Below are positions 54,152-63,519 of a stretch of DNA of 64,000 nt, in pieces. Positions within the stretch are counted from its first letter, which is position 1. Every line of letters begins with the position of its first letter. The stretch covers positions 122,427 to 186,426 of the forward strand of contig NZ_MCVI01000014.1 in assembly GCF_002873135.1 (NCBI RefSeq), written 5' to 3'. The position numbers were made by a program, and so were the translations under genes. The notes beneath the pieces are model-generated. The model worked only from the letters and a program-made list of their open reading frames with translations, was not told where the DNA came from and did not search any database. The DNA is from Shewanella sp. 10N.286.48.A6 (GTDB taxonomy: Bacteria; Pseudomonadota; Gammaproteobacteria; Enterobacterales; Shewanellaceae).

Positions 54152-55309
54152 TCAGATCGCAGTGGTGAGAATTTCGCGGCTTACTGCTAAGTCAATATCG
54201 CCATGTTCGCCAAGTTTAGTCATGCCATGGCTTTCAAGTGCAGCAACTAATACGTCAACTTGCTCTGCACCAAGATCAATATCACTTAGGCGTGTAGGGA
54301 CTTGCATTAACTTAAAGAAGTTTTCGGTAGCCTCAATAGCTTGATCAATTTTTTGCTCATCGCTACCTGTTGTGATGCCAAATACACGTTCAGCATACTG
54401 AACTAATTTTGCATGTTTTTGCTCACGACGCACTTTCATTACCGCAGGAAGCACGATTGATAAGGTGCGCGCATGATCAATACCATGGCTTGCTGTTAGT
54501 TCATGGCCAATCATATGTGTAGACCAATCTTGTGGTACACCGGCGCCAATCAAGCCGTTAAGCGCCATAGTGGCAGACCACATGATATTAGACCTAATCT
54601 CTAAATCGTCTTTTGTTTCAGCAGCAAGGGCTTTAGGGCCTTCTTCAATTAAGGTTTGTAGTAAACCTTCACTGAAACGGTCCTGTACTTTAGCGTTTAC
54701 ATCAAAGGTTAAATACTGTTCCATGATGTGGATATAAGCATCAACAACACCATTACCAATTTGACGGTCTGATAAAGATAAAGTGACTGAAGGATCAAGC
54801 ACTGCAAATAACGGACGTACTAATGGGCTACCAAAAGGCAATTTATTACCATTACGAGTAATAACAGAGCCGCCATTTGATTCAGAACCCGTAGCAGGTA
54901 AGGTTAATACGGCACCAATAGGTAATGCTTGTTCAATTTGGGCGCCTTTTGCGACGATATCCCAAGGGTCATCACCTTCAAATTTCGCAGCAGCAGCAAT
55001 AAATTTAACCCCATCGACCACTGAGCCGCCACCGACTGCTAGCAAGTAATCGATGTTTTCAGCTTCAATGATGGTTTGTGCCTTCATTAACGTATCGTAT
55101 TGTGGATTAGGCTCAATACCTGAAAACTCAAACCATGTGTGATCTTTGAGCGCATCAGACACTTGCTGATAAACACCATTTGATTTAATGGAGCCGCCGC
55201 CATAAACAACTAATATTTTAGCTGATGTTGGAATTTCCTTTGAGATAGCGCTAATTTGGCCCTCACCGAAATGAATTTTAGTGGTATTTTGGAATGTAAA
55301 ATTAAGCAT
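54152..55309 (-). CDS. yqhD: iron-containing alcohol dehydrogenase, YqhD-like aldehyde reductase
   Basis: A 385-residue type III alcohol dehydrogenase. It begins LNFTFQNTTKIHFGEGQI; the NADPH site is VVYGGGSIKSNGVYQQV; AVGGGSVVDGVKFIAAA and PATGSESNGGSVITRN follow; the metal ligands lie around Asp-His in GNGVVDAYIHIMEQYLT, MIGHELTASHGIDHARTLSI (His residues). YqhD-type enzymes reduce short-chain and reactive aldehydes (methylglyoxal, acrolein, malondialdehyde) with NADPH. It lies 22 bp after the DJ-1/PfpI gene in one leftward operon, opposite a LysR gene, a typical aldehyde-stress layout. Confidence 0.9.
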   Translation of the reverse strand: MLNFTFQNTTKIHFGEGQISAISKEIPTSAKILVVYGGGSIKSNGVYQQVSDALKDHTWFEFSGIEPNPQYDTLMKAQTIIEAENIDYLLAVGGGSVVDGVKFIAAAAKFEGDDPWDIVAKGAQIEQALPIGAVLTLPATGSESNGGSVITRNGNKLPFGSPLVRPLFAVLDPSVTLSLSDRQIGNGVVDAYIHIMEQYLTFDVNAKVQDRFSEGLLQTLIEEGPKALAAETKDDLEIRSNIMWSATMALNGLIGAGVPQDWSTHMIGHELTASHGIDHARTLSIVLPAVMKVRREQKHAKLVQYAERVFGITTGSDEQKIDQAIEATENFFKLMQVPTRLSDIDLGAEQVDVLVAALESHGMTKLGEHGDIDLAVSREILTTAI

Positions 55310-55331
55310 GAGAATATCCTAAATAACGAAT

Positions 55332-56021
55332 TTATGACTCAGTGATCTGAGCAACTAATTTTTGTGCTGTTAATGATGAGCTTGCAGGATTTTGGCCTGT
55401 AATAACTAGCCCATCTTGAACTGAAAACGCATGCCAGTCAGCTGCTTTTTGGTAATCTGCATCACGTTTTAGTAATTCATCTTCTAATAAAAAAGGAACT
55501 ACATCAGTTAATTGCACAGCATCTTCTTCACTATTTGTAAAACCAGTTACCGCTTTACCTTTTACAAGGTACTGGTCATCTTGTTTTACGTTAAGTAACG
55601 CTGCCGTTGCATGACATACCGCAGCAACAGGTTTGTTTTGAGCAATAAATTGCGCGATTAATTTAATAGAGTCTGCATTATCTGTTAAGTCCCACAGTGG
55701 ACCGTGACCGCCAGGATAAAATACCGCGTCGTAATCACTGGCATCAATATCAGCTAATACGTTGGTGTTAGCCAGTGCCATTTTAGCTTGGCTATCCTCA
55801 TCAAAGCGCTGAGTGTCAGCGGTTTGAAAGCCTTCTAGTTCACTGCTTGGATCAATCGGTGGTTGTCCGCCTGCTGGCGATGCGAGGGTGATTTCAAAAC
55901 CTGCATCTAAAAACACATAATATGGAGCGGCAAATTCTTCGACCCAAAAACCAGTTTTGTTACCCGTGTTGCCTAGTTCTGAATGAGAGGTAAGCACCAT
56001 TAATACTTTTTTCTGTGTCAT
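55332..56021 (-). CDS. type 1 glutamine amidotransferase-like (DJ-1/PfpI) protein
   Basis: A 229-residue protein of the DJ-1/PfpI superfamily: KVLMVLTSHSELGNTGNKTGFWVEEFAAPYYVF is typical of Hsp31-like/YajL-like class I amidotransferase-domain proteins, and the nucleophile elbow AAVCHATAAL has Cys136 followed by His137. Glu16-type and Asp residues are present around FWVEEF. Members act as glyoxalase III or deglycase, converting methylglyoxal to lactate without glutathione; that activity is inferred from family. It is first in an operon with the YqhD-like reductase. Confidence 0.88.
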   Translation of the reverse strand: MTQKKVLMVLTSHSELGNTGNKTGFWVEEFAAPYYVFLDAGFEITLASPAGGQPPIDPSSELEGFQTADTQRFDEDSQAKMALANTNVLADIDASDYDAVFYPGGHGPLWDLTDNADSIKLIAQFIAQNKPVAAVCHATAALLNVKQDDQYLVKGKAVTGFTNSEEDAVQLTDVVPFLLEDELLKRDADYQKAADWHAFSVQDGLVITGQNPASSSLTAQKLVAQITES

Positions 56022-56178
56022 TTTAAAACCCTTTTATTTTAGTTATTACGGCAAGTACAAAGCTTGCATAAGTTCTGATGTAGAGTGATTCAAAAGAGAA
56101 AGTCATTATCTCTTTGTTGAAAGTGGCTACAGTATAGAAAGCCAATTAGCATCTGACAATGCAGATATAATTGACTTC

Positions 56179-56201
56179 ATTGTTTAAATAATTGATACAA
56201 T
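56179..56201. promoter_or_regulatory. candidate LysR operator
   Basis: ATTGT (56179-56183) and ACAAT (56197-56201) form an inverted repeat with a 13-bp AT-rich centre, of the T-N11-A type. It lies 33 bp upstream of the LysR start in the region shared with the divergent DJ-1/PfpI-yqhD operon. Confidence 0.4.
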
Positions 56202-56233
56202 AATCCAGTAAATAAACTCTTGGATATTAAAAT

Positions 56234-57154
56234 ATGAATGTGTCATTTGAGCAGTTGAAAAGCATGGTGGTGTTTGCCCAAGTTGTTGAACAGGGCAGTT
56301 TAAGCGGCGCAGCAAAGCATATTGGTCTTTCAAGGGCGGTAGTGAGTTATCACATAAAAAAGCTTGAAGCGCATTTAGAGGTAAGACTGTTAAATCGATC
56401 TACTCGAAGTATTAGTTTGACCGAAGAAGGTGAAGCCTATTATCAATCTTGTAAAGTGATAGCCGATCAAGCTAACACGGCCAACAAGCAAATTGAGAAT
56501 ATGAAAAGTGAGCCTATGGGTTTGATTAGGATCACCTGTCCTGTCAACGCTGGCTTAGAAACCATAGTGCCAGCCCTTAATGAATTTAAACGTTTGTACC
56601 CAAAAATTGAACTTGATGTGATGTTAACTGATGAAATCGTTAATATTATCAATCAAGGCATTGATCTAGCGATTCGTGGTGCGCCTTTGGTTGACTCAGG
56701 CTTACAGGCAACTAAATTATGTGTGCTCAAAACTTGCCTATGTGGCTCGGTTGAGTATTTTAATAAATACGGCAGGCCAGAAACCCCAGCTGATTTATCC
56801 AGCCATGACTGGGTGATGTATAAACCACAAAAAAAAGTGCTGCATCTTAATAAGGGTTCACGCTCATTTAGTATTGAAATGAAAGGCTCAATTACCACCA
56901 ATAACGCCTCAGCGCGTACCGCATTCATTGAAGGCGGCCATGGGATAGGGCGAGTGCCAACCTATGATGCTTGGCCAAAAGTGAAACAGGGCAGTTTAGA
57001 AACCGTATTGGATGATTATCAATTTAGTGACATTACCATTTATGGGGTATTTCCACCCGGGGCGACAGACTCTAAAAAAGTGCGCTTATTGCTAGATTTC
57101 TTAAAAGCGTACTTTGATAAAAAAATACGTAATCTTGAGCAATCGATTTTGTGA
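56234..57154 (+). CDS. LysR family transcriptional regulator
   Basis: A 306-residue regulator: winged helix-turn-helix at residues about 5-65 (LKSMVVFAQVVEQGSLSGAAKHIGLSRAVVSYHIKKLEAHLEVRLLNRSTRSISLTEEG), linker helix, then a two-lobed effector domain (GLIRITCPVNAGLETIVPALNEFKRLYPKIELDV). This looks like the CrgA/AaeR-type subgroup that controls divergent detoxification genes. Divergent from the DJ-1/PfpI-yqhD operon with a 212-bp spacer, it is the likely regulator of that operon, sensing an aldehyde or electrophile. The ATG has no strong Shine-Dalgarno. Confidence 0.92.
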   Translation: MNVSFEQLKSMVVFAQVVEQGSLSGAAKHIGLSRAVVSYHIKKLEAHLEVRLLNRSTRSISLTEEGEAYYQSCKVIADQANTANKQIENMKSEPMGLIRITCPVNAGLETIVPALNEFKRLYPKIELDVMLTDEIVNIINQGIDLAIRGAPLVDSGLQATKLCVLKTCLCGSVEYFNKYGRPETPADLSSHDWVMYKPQKKVLHLNKGSRSFSIEMKGSITTNNASARTAFIEGGHGIGRVPTYDAWPKVKQGSLETVLDDYQFSDITIYGVFPPGATDSKKVRLLLDFLKAYFDKKIRNLEQSIL

Positions 57155-57428
57155 GTTGAAGCCTATTAGGTAAATCTGCAGCGATGTTTAACGATATTAA
57201 AATTTTGATAAACATTTAAGTGTTGATCAGATTTTATTATTGTTTGTGATGTTGATTATCAACAGGTTTTATTTTTTAATGATTGTATTGTTCGTCTTCA
57301 AATAAATTAAATAGTGTATTTGTGAAATTTTTTATGACGGCATTAGGTCTAATTAAATGACCGTTGTGAAAGCACAGTTGCTAGCTTGAATATAAGTGAC
57401 ATTAACTATTAATTTATTGGAGTTGAAC

Positions 57429-57857
57429 ATGAAGACTAAATTAACATTAGCGATTGCTATGGGATTATTACTCAGCAGTTTTACAGCCCAGTCCGCCAGC
57501 ATAACCTTTCATGACGATCTTGATGTCGATAGCGTTAATGGTGTTATTGTAGAGTTTCAGCGTGAGGTAGACTTAGGCCAAGGGCTACATTTGTTAGAAA
57601 TTAGCTATAGTGATTTATTTCAAGATAATGCCGATGACTCAGGTTATTGGGTAAAATCAGAGCCGCTATATTTAAGACTCGATGTACAGGGCAGTGAAAC
57701 ATATCATTTAGACATACCAGAATTGTATTCTGCAGATGATGCCAAAGACTTTTTACAAAACCCGATTATTTCATTAACCACAGATGGTAATAATTATAAA
57801 AATATTACCTTATTAAGCCAATCTCAATTATTTACCCTGTTATTACATCAAAAGTAA
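57429..57857 (+). CDS. DUF2057 (YccT-like) exported protein
   Basis: A 142-residue exported protein. It starts at the ATG at 57429, with GGAG 7 nt upstream, and has a signal peptide ending TAQSA. The mature part, SITFHDDLDVDSVNGVIVEFQREVDLGQGLHLLEISYSDLFQDN, is close to the start of YccT/DUF2057 domains. E. coli YccT affects curli expression; here function is unknown. It is monocistronic, with its own terminator. Confidence 0.8.
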   Translation: MKTKLTLAIAMGLLLSSFTAQSASITFHDDLDVDSVNGVIVEFQREVDLGQGLHLLEISYSDLFQDNADDSGYWVKSEPLYLRLDVQGSETYHLDIPELYSADDAKDFLQNPIISLTTDGNNYKNITLLSQSQLFTLLLHQK

Positions 57858-58231
57858 TGGTTAATATTTTGTCGTTGCAATTTGCTGTTTCAATTTTCAA
57901 ATTATTTAAAAACGCTATTGAATTTATTTTAACTAGCGTTTTTTGGGTTGTAAATTTAAAGGAGAATAATGATATAAAAATGAGAGAGCTCATATTTGAG
58001 CTGTAAATATAAACAAGAAAATAACTTAATGACTGCTTACACTCGGTAAAATATAATCAGCCGTGTATAAATTTAGCGATGCTAGACCTCATCTTAGTAA
58101 CATCATTTTAGCAACATCATCTTGCTTTTTAATCCGTTAAAGCCTGCTATACGCTATATTTTACTATTGTTTCTTGCGTTCCTTTCTGAGGATCCTTATC
58201 ATCCGTATCCCAATTTGAAAAAGGCAACATC
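57858..58231. other. spacer upstream of rlmI
   Basis: 374 bp; beyond the terminator at 57908 it is AT-rich. ACATCAT-type repeats appear near 58098-58120 (two CATCATN4TTAGYAA-like copies), and no gene is convincing. Confidence 0.4.
57908..57946 (+). terminator. intrinsic terminator after the DUF2057 gene
   Basis: AAAAACGCTA (57908-57917) pairs with TAGCGTTTTT (57934-57943) around a 16-nt loop, with T's continuing. Confidence 0.8.
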
Positions 58232-59422
58232 ATGGCTATCAGAATCAAGCTTAGACCAAAGCGTGAGAAATCACTTGAACGTAAACACCCTTGGGTTTTT
58301 GCAAGTGGTATACACAATATTAAAGGAAAACCACAAGCTGGTGAAACTGTTGATGTTGTAGCCCATGATGGTCATTGGTTAGGTCGTGGTGCTTGGTCAC
58401 CAGAGTCGCAAATTCAAGTGCGTATTTGGAGCTTTGATAAAGAAGAAGCTATCGATAGAGACTTTTTTGTTCGCCGCATTCAACGAGCCCAAGCAGGCCG
58501 TGAAGCATTAATTGCTGAGCAGGGTTTAACCGGTTACAGACTGGTTGCTGCTGAGTCAGATGGACTGCCTGGCATAACCATTGATAAATACGCTAATGTA
58601 TTAGTGTGCCAGTTACTTAACACGGGCGCAGATTACTGGCGTGATACCTTAGTATCAGTCCTCGCTGAGCTTTATCCTGATTGCGCTATCTATGAGCGCT
58701 CAGATGTTGACTCCCGTAAAAAAGAGGGGTTAAAGCCGGTAACGGGTTTACTTCATGGTGAGCTGCCAGAAATGCCAGTGATCATTGAAGAAAACGGCAT
58801 TAAAATCGCAGTTGATGTCACTAAAGGTCATAAGACCGGCTTTTATTTAGACCAACGTGATAACCGCAATATTGCTGCCAGATTTGTAAAAGACAAGTCA
58901 GTACTTAACTGTTTTTGTTATACAGGCACATTTGGCCTGTATGCAGCAAAAGGTGGCGCATCAAGTATTGAAAATGTCGATGTTTCAGCTTTAGCATTAG
59001 AAACAGCTAAAAAGAACATGGAAATTAATGGTTTTAATGATGATCATGTTAATTACCATGAAGCTGATGTATTTAAGCTATTACGTCAGTACCGCGATGA
59101 AGGTAAAACCTTTGATGTTATCGTTTTAGACCCACCTAAATTTGCCGATAATAAAGCCCAACTTAATGGTGCTTGTCGCGGCTACAAAGATATCAATATG
59201 ATTGCGATGCAGTTATTAAATCCAAATGGGATTTTGCTGACGTTCTCTTGTTCTGGTTTAATGCCTGCGGATTTATTTCAAAAAGTCGTGGCTGATGCAG
59301 CGTTAGATGCGAATCGTGATGTGCAGTTTATTGATCGCTTAAATCAAGCTAGCGATCATCCCATCGGTAGCGGTTTCCCTGAAGGGTTCTATTTAAAAGG
59401 CCTAGTTGCCAGAGTCTGCTAA
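58232..59422 (+). CDS. rlmI: 23S rRNA (cytosine-5) methyltransferase RlmI
   Basis: A 396-residue methyltransferase. The N-terminal PUA domain reads [24 protein letters not shown]; an EEHEB-like RNA-binding domain follows; the C-terminal Rossmann domain has [19 protein letters not shown] (SAM), [13 protein letters not shown] (motif IV, DPPKF) and FSCSG (motif VI, catalytic Cys). These are the RlmI hallmarks; it methylates C1962 of 23S rRNA in E. coli. The ATG has AAAGG 7-9 nt upstream. Confidence 0.95.
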   Translation: MAIRIKLRPKREKSLERKHPWVFASGIHNIKGKPQAGETVDVVAHDGHWLGRGAWSPESQIQVRIWSFDKEEAIDRDFFVRRIQRAQAGREALIAEQGLTGYRLVAAESDGLPGITIDKYANVLVCQLLNTGADYWRDTLVSVLAELYPDCAIYERSDVDSRKKEGLKPVTGLLHGELPEMPVIIEENGIKIAVDVTKGHKTGFYLDQRDNRNIAARFVKDKSVLNCFCYTGTFGLYAAKGGASSIENVDVSALALETAKKNMEINGFNDDHVNYHEADVFKLLRQYRDEGKTFDVIVLDPPKFADNKAQLNGACRGYKDINMIAMQLLNPNGILLTFSCSGLMPADLFQKVVADAALDANRDVQFIDRLNQASDHPIGSGFPEGFYLKGLVARVC

Positions 59423-59466
59423 ATTTGCACCATTTGCGCTGAAGCTTGCTTCAGGGCAGGGGATTT

Positions 59467-59494
59467 AAGGCTACCTACGGGTAGCCTTTTTTAT
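59467..59494 (+). terminator. intrinsic terminator after rlmI
   Basis: AAGGCTACC (59467-59475) pairs with GGTAGCCTT (59480-59488) around TACG, followed by TTTTTT. Confidence 0.85.
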
Positions 59495-60173
59495 GCTAAA
59501 AATAAACTGAACTAGGCAGATTTTAAAGTCAGGTTTTTGTCTTCACAGCTTCACACCTTCACTTTGCGCCATAAGATGGATTCAACTAAACAATAAAAAG
59601 TCAGACTTTTTATCAGCGCACACTGGTCTTTTCACTTAAAAAGACGCTAAAGATTAAAGTTTATCTTTGGCAAAACGTAGGCTATAGCTAATGAGTAAAC
59701 CCCTATCACTTATATAATATTCGTTTATTCTTGCGTTTGCTCCCTGATGATCAACTCAATTTAACTAGTCTATTACTGTGTTTATTGATAGCACAGTATA
59801 ACTAGACTACTTTTAGGCTAGGTTTTGTGGTTCTTACTCTAGGTGTGTTCGAGATTAATTGATATTGAACTAGCTTGTTAGGCCATATAGGTGCATATTC
59901 AATAAGCTCACCCCAAGTGATTGAAGAAGTAGACAAATTACTCGCTATGACAGGACTGGGCAGGACATGATGAGATAGAGATAACTCATTGGTGACAAGC
60001 CATACCAACCCAAGCAGCAAAGGCTAATCTCAATAACAAAATATTTCTATTCAAATTCATTCCTATCATTGATTAATTGAATCACTGAATACTCCTGAAG
60101 CAACAGCAAATTTTTTGCCACAAAGCCATCACTAATCATTTGATGCAAACGCAACAAACTAAGAGGTTGCCAA
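59495..60173. other. long spacer before cti, possibly with a broken small leftward ORF
   Basis: About 680 bp. On the minus strand an ATG at 60060 opens MNLNRNILLLRLAFAA and stops after 24 codons, while a second frame (60020-59802) continues a signal-peptide-like LLLGLVWLVTNEL and a 60-residue polar tail. A single frameshift would join them into a secreted protein of about 85 residues. The evidence is weak and no homologue is recognised. Confidence 0.25.
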
Positions 60174-62576
60174 TTGACTATGTATAATTTATTTTTGAAG
60201 TACTACAGCCGCACAATGGTAATTTTTCTTTGTGTTATCTTGTCAGGTTGCGCGATTTTTGTGGGTTTTAATTACGATAAGTTATACGGTAAAGCGCAGC
60301 CCCAACAGCGCATGGTAGAAACAAACTCAGTTCAAGCTCAAAGCTATATTAATGATGTTAAACCTATAATCGATAACCGATGTGTTGTCTGCCACGCTTG
60401 TTACGATGCGCCTTGTCAACTTAAGATGTCATCCGCTGAAGGTATAGACCGTGGAGCGAATAAAGATAAAGTGTACCAAGGTACGCGGTTACTTTCTGCA
60501 AATACAACTCGCATGTTTCTCGATGCCCAAACAACGGCGCAATGGCGTGATAAAGGCTTTACTCCAGTACTGAATGAACGCTCACAATCACCAGCAGCCA
60601 ATATACAAGCCGGTGTTATTGCGCGAATGCTACTGTTAAAACAAAGCCATCCTTTACCAACTGAAGATATACTTGATGACTCGTGGGACTTCTCCCTTGA
60701 TCATAATCAACAGTGCCCATCGATTGAAGAAATGGACAGCTATGAAGAGGACTTCCCTAAATGGGGGATGCCTTATGGCTTACCGCAAATATCAAACAAT
60801 GAAAATAATATATTGTTGCAGTGGCTTTCGAAAGGCGCACCAATGACAGCTGTCGCTCCTCCTTCAAGCAATGAACTTACAGCGGTGCAGAAATGGGAAA
60901 CATTCCTTAATAAAAAATCATTAAAACAACAACTATCAAGTCGCTATATATTTGAACATTTGTTTGTTTCACATTTATATTTCGAGAACGAGGACATTGG
61001 CCCGCAAGGGGTACCGACCTTTTTTAAATTGGTTAGATCGAAAAGCGCCCCAGGGGAAGTCATCGATGTCATCGCAACACGTCGACCTTACGATGATCCA
61101 AAGACAGATTCTTTTTTCTATCGCTTAGAGCAAGTGCGCGAAACCATTGTCGATAAAACACATATGCCATATGCACTTAGCGATGAAAAGCTTGAGCGTA
61201 TAAAGTCATTGTTTATTGAACCCAATTATACAGTTAGCGCTTTACCAAGCTATAAACCATCAGTTGCTGCAAATCCGCTTATCGCCTTCACAGAATTACC
61301 CGTAGAGGCGCGCTATAAGTTTATGCTTGATAATGCGCAAAATACCATTATGGCGTATATAAAAGGCCCGGTATGTCGAGGACAGCTTGCACTTGATGTT
61401 ATTAATGACAGATTTTGGGTGTTTTTTGTCGACCCTGATATGTCTAACCTCTCACAATTAAATGAATTTTATCGCTCACAGGCCGACAACCTGACCCTTC
61501 CTGCTGAGGAGGAAAGCAATACTTTGCGACCGGTTAGTAATTGGATTAAATATGCTAGACAACAGGGCCGCTTTCTTCGGGCTAAAAATGCATTCATGGA
61601 AGAAGAATTCGAAAATAATGAGCACTTAACGACTCAGCTAATTTGGGACGGCAATGGTACGAATGCTAATGCTAGCCTGACAGTATTTCGCCATTTTGAT
61701 AATGCATCAGTCGTGAAAGGCTTAATCGGTGAGCAACCTAAAACCGCTTGGATTATCAGTTATTCTTTATTAGAGCGTATTCATTACCTGCTTGTGGCTG
61801 GTTATGATGTCTATGGTAATTTTGGTCATCAATTGATTACACGCATGTACATGGACCTTCTTCGTATGGAAGGTGAATCGAACTTTTTAACCTTGTTACC
61901 AACGAAAAACCGTCACCAAGAGCTTGCTGATTGGTATCAAGATGCAAGTCTGTATTTAACTGAACATCTTGAAGGCAATATCAATGAGTTCAGTAAACCC
62001 ACAGAAGTTATTTATACGACAAACGACCCTAAGCATGAATTATTGCAAATGCTCAAGCAGCGAGTCGCAAAGGTAACGCCAACCCGTTATGCACTTGAGT
62101 CAACCCAGCTTTCAGATGAGAGTAAGGCGCACCTTCAAAGGATTAATCATCTACAAGGGGAAAATGCATCTATATTCCCTGAACTTACTTATATTGTGAT
62201 TGAAGCTGCAGATACCTCTGTTGAGCCTCAGCTTTTCACCCTAATAAGAAACAGTGCCCATAAAAACATCTCTAGCTTATTTGATGAAGAATCCAACCGG
62301 CTATATAAACGCGATAATGTGACACTGGTTAACGGCCTACTTGGAAGTTACCCCAATGCTTTTTGGCGCGTAAAAGAAGCTGAGCTGCCAGCATTAGTCG
62401 CTCAAGTTCTCAAGGTTAAAACCAATGCTGATTACAAAAGATTGTTAGATAACTATGGCGTTCGAAGAACTGACCCTGCTTTTTGGGCATTCAGTGACAC
62501 CTTGATGACGCAATACAAAAAAAATCATCCAATAGATGCAGGCATACTTGATTACAATCGAATTCAAAACAGATAA
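60174..62576 (+). CDS. cti: fatty acid cis/trans isomerase (Cti)
   Basis: An 800-residue periplasmic cytochrome-like enzyme. Residues 10-26 form a hydrophobic signal ending ILSGC, a good lipobox (Cys26), so it may be a lipoprotein. The haem c motif Cys70-x2-Cys73-His74 (NRCVVCHACYDAPCQL) is diagnostic for Cti. Cti converts cis to trans double bonds of membrane phospholipid acyl chains without energy, rigidifying membranes under solvent or heat stress, as known in Pseudomonas and Vibrio. AAGAGG lies 7 nt before the TTG at 60174 but 13 nt before the ATG at 60180, so TTG may be the true start; the difference is two residues. It is monocistronic. Confidence 0.93.
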   Translation: MTMYNLFLKYYSRTMVIFLCVILSGCAIFVGFNYDKLYGKAQPQQRMVETNSVQAQSYINDVKPIIDNRCVVCHACYDAPCQLKMSSAEGIDRGANKDKVYQGTRLLSANTTRMFLDAQTTAQWRDKGFTPVLNERSQSPAANIQAGVIARMLLLKQSHPLPTEDILDDSWDFSLDHNQQCPSIEEMDSYEEDFPKWGMPYGLPQISNNENNILLQWLSKGAPMTAVAPPSSNELTAVQKWETFLNKKSLKQQLSSRYIFEHLFVSHLYFENEDIGPQGVPTFFKLVRSKSAPGEVIDVIATRRPYDDPKTDSFFYRLEQVRETIVDKTHMPYALSDEKLERIKSLFIEPNYTVSALPSYKPSVAANPLIAFTELPVEARYKFMLDNAQNTIMAYIKGPVCRGQLALDVINDRFWVFFVDPDMSNLSQLNEFYRSQADNLTLPAEEESNTLRPVSNWIKYARQQGRFLRAKNAFMEEEFENNEHLTTQLIWDGNGTNANASLTVFRHFDNASVVKGLIGEQPKTAWIISYSLLERIHYLLVAGYDVYGNFGHQLITRMYMDLLRMEGESNFLTLLPTKNRHQELADWYQDASLYLTEHLEGNINEFSKPTEVIYTTNDPKHELLQMLKQRVAKVTPTRYALESTQLSDESKAHLQRINHLQGENASIFPELTYIVIEAADTSVEPQLFTLIRNSAHKNISSLFDEESNRLYKRDNVTLVNGLLGSYPNAFWRVKEAELPALVAQVLKVKTNADYKRLLDNYGVRRTDPAFWAFSDTLMTQYKKNHPIDAGILDYNRIQNR

Positions 62577-62804
62577 TCATATTAGCGATGAAAGATAATT
62601 GGCTTCAATATTACTAGTATTCTTGTATATGATTTTAAAATAATTTAACTGTTGTTTCCGAGAAATTTGTTATCAATTTAACTCATCATTTTGTTTGAGT
62701 GGCCAAGGGGGAATGGTCACTCATTTAGAACCGAGCTAGCTTATTTCTGGACATAAATGAGCTAGATTTTTAGCTCTATTCTGTGAGTTTCAGATTAAAA
62801 TTTC

Positions 62805-62905
62805 GATGAACGCTCCGTTAAGGGGCGGATTAATAGTTTGCTAAAATGTGAAGCGGAGCGAAACCGAGCAAACTGTTAGCAGTCCCGCTTTATTTTCTGT
62901 TATGC
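62805..62905 (-). repeat. attC-like integron recombination site (of the GNAT cassette)
   Basis: Read leftward it begins with the core GCATAAC (complement of GTTATGC at 62899-62905, an exact RYYYAAC) 16 nt past the acetyltransferase stop. It continues as an imperfect hairpin: 62867-62890 pairs with 62820-62842, including a perfect AGTTTGCT/AGCAAACT segment and unpaired extra bases. It ends GTTCATC (62805-62811), a degenerate GTTRRRY. Length about 100 bp, as in chromosomal integrons. Confidence 0.65.
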
Positions 62906-62921
62906 GCTATCTCAAATTAGC

Positions 62922-63407
62922 CTAGTTAACGGTCAACTTTTGAAGAGATACCATTTTTTCTTCGCTGTGCTTTAATAATTCCAACTCTTTAAAACCCATT
63001 TTTTTATGGAATAACAAAGACGCTTCATTTGGTGGCATAACGTCGATTTCAGCAAATACGCAAGGGATTGAATTATCAATGGCTGAACCTAAAGCATATT
63101 GATATAACTTTGAGGCTATGCCTTTTCCTTGGGATTTTTCCGAAATTACAATTCTATCGATGTATAAAAATGAACCATAATTTTCATTGAACCATTGATA
63201 ATTAATACTTTCATATTCCACATTTTCAATTAGTGCAATCAGAAAACCAACAACATGGCTCTCGTCTTCAATTACAACTGATAATGCAGATATTTCAATT
63301 AGCCTCAATAACTTACTTTTATCCATCGGACTTAATACGTCTACGAACTTCTCGTTTAACTCTAAAATCGTATCAATGTCTTTACTTAAAATTTCTCTAA
63401 TTATCAT
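62922..63407 (-). CDS. GNAT family N-acetyltransferase encoded on an integron cassette
   Basis: A 161-residue single-domain acetyltransferase: MIIREILSKDIDTILELNEKFVDVLSP, then SALSVVIEDESHVVGFLIAL, and the acetyl-CoA loop IVISEKSQGKGIASKLYQYAL (motif QxxGxG/A), then FAEIDVMPPNEASLLFHKKMGFKEL. I start it at the ATG at 63407; AAGG lies 6-7 nt upstream, and the longer frame runs into the attC site and intron. It starts 16 nt inside the cassette boundary and stops 16 nt before the next attC, the compact layout of a gene cassette. The substrate is unknown; relatives acetylate small molecules. Confidence 0.85.
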   Translation of the reverse strand: MIIREILSKDIDTILELNEKFVDVLSPMDKSKLLRLIEISALSVVIEDESHVVGFLIALIENVEYESINYQWFNENYGSFLYIDRIVISEKSQGKGIASKLYQYALGSAIDNSIPCVFAEIDVMPPNEASLLFHKKMGFKELELLKHSEEKMVSLQKLTVN

Positions 63408-63422
63408 CATTATCCTTTTTGC

Positions 63423-63519
63423 GCATAACGCCGTTTTAAGCGGCAAATTGCAGTTGGCTAAAATAAGTGAGGTACGAACAAAAAGCCAACTGTAATTTGT
63501 CCGACTTGAAAACCCTTGT
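63423..63519 (-). repeat. attC-like site, interrupted at its far end by a group II intron
   Basis: GCATAAC at 63423-63429 is the complement of the core GTTATGC. The arms AAG-CGG-CAAATTGCAGTTGGCT (63438-63459) and its partner (63484-63507) pair throughout except one mismatch and two extra bases (T and A) in the second arm, i.e. the extrahelical bases that set attC strand choice. The opposite core is missing after CCCTTGT, where intron sequence begins. It belongs to the cassette on the right. Confidence 0.7.

Noticed and set aside
58122..58361. A 79-codon ORF overlapping the rlmI start
   Set aside because: It overlaps the conserved PUA domain of RlmI in another frame and has no support.
62758..62780. 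Terminator between cti and the cassette (GAGCTA...TAGCTC)
   Set aside because: Only six base pairs, AT-rich loop and a poor T tract; too weak to call.
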